Assembly: GCA_046313675.1 (NCBI GenBank)
Contig: JBKBXU010000300.1
Location: 1-5,613, forward strand
DNA from: JBKBXU01 sp046313675
GTDB taxonomy: Bacteria; Bacteroidota; Bacteroidia; Cytophagales; Cytophagaceae
Direction: 5' to 3'
DNA: 5,613 nt
Positions 5,541 to 5,613 of this stretch are shown in pieces. The notes beneath the pieces are model-generated. The model was not told where the DNA came from, ran no database searches, and saw only the letters and a list, made by a program, of their open reading frames with translations. Made by a program: the position numbers and the translations under genes. Numbering within the stretch: the first letter of the stretch is position 1; each line of letters begins with the position of its first letter.

Positions 5541-5613
5541 AATGCGTATCTGTAACATTACCACAAGGATTAATACCAATGAGTGCAAACGGCTGCGACC
5601 ATGGTTCTTTCAA
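5539..5613 (-). CDS. Possible 3' end of a converging gene, truncated by window edge
   Basis: The minus strand is open from the right edge to a TAA at 5541-5539, giving a 24-residue tail that begins LKEPWSQPFALIGINPC and ends TDTH. The sequence looks protein-like, and its stop falls just beside the hairpin at 5523-5540, as expected for convergent genes. However, 24 open codons occur by chance about one time in three, and I recognise no family. A competing plus-strand start (ATG at 5579, MSANGCDHGS) cannot be excluded. Confidence 0.25.
   Translation of the reverse strand: MKEPWSQPFALIGINPCGNVTDTH

Noticed and set aside
5343..5588. Minus-strand open frame overlapping the OmpA_C coding end
   Set aside because: Most of it is antisense to the conserved OmpA_C domain; there is no recognisable domain, and its only start is a TTG.
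1..5613. tRNA, rRNA, CRISPR array, insertion sequence or attachment site
   Set aside because: No spaced direct repeats, transposase-like frames, terminal inverted repeats or tRNA-like cloverleaf sequence were seen on either strand.

Overview
The window is typical chromosomal DNA of the phylum Bacteroidota. Four things point there. The FolD and QueE variants have Bacteroidota-style motifs. There is a TPR / PD40 propeller / carboxypeptidase-regulatory-like / OmpA_C protein, an architecture characteristic of this phylum. Exact or near matches to the Bacteroidota promoter consensus (TTG about 19 nt upstream of TAnnTTTG) lie in front of genes. Most starts lack a Shine-Dalgarno sequence. The moderately AT-rich composition and the lepA-folD-queE order fit a free-living member such as a Cytophagia or Flavobacteriia species, but I cannot place it lower than phylum with confidence.

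Layout, left to right. 1-741 is the 3' end of lepA (ribosomal elongation factor 4), cut by the window edge. 742-856 is a leader with a 9-bp inverted repeat and an exact TAnnTTTG box. 857-1759 is folD (one-carbon folate metabolism). 1761-2387 is queE (7-deazapurine / queuosine precursor synthesis), separated from folD by one base and apparently starting with TTG. A strong intrinsic terminator at 2394-2416 ends this operon and faces a gene converging from the other side: a DUF4136-type lipoprotein (2419-3069, minus) with a conspicuous Gly/Trp/His-rich insert. A divergent intergenic region (3070-3214) carries a well-formed Bacteroidota promoter and, at its predicted transcription start, a perfect 16-bp palindrome. 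Next come a small two-helix membrane protein of unknown function (3215-3484), a 106-nt gap with a probable promoter, and a 637-residue envelope protein (3591-5504). The last ~110 bases hold a weak hairpin and perhaps the tail of a converging gene.

Functionally the left half is housekeeping: translation, folate and tRNA-modification precursors. The right half is cell envelope: a lipoprotein, a small membrane protein and a peptidoglycan-binding OmpA-family protein. The most interesting item is the last one. Its domain order is that of PorE, the type IX secretion protein proposed to tie the secretion machine to peptidoglycan, but it lacks a lipobox, and its five propeller repeats keep an exact 54-residue period. 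I found no CRISPR array, tRNA, rRNA, transposase or other mobile element, and no clear new multi-gene system.
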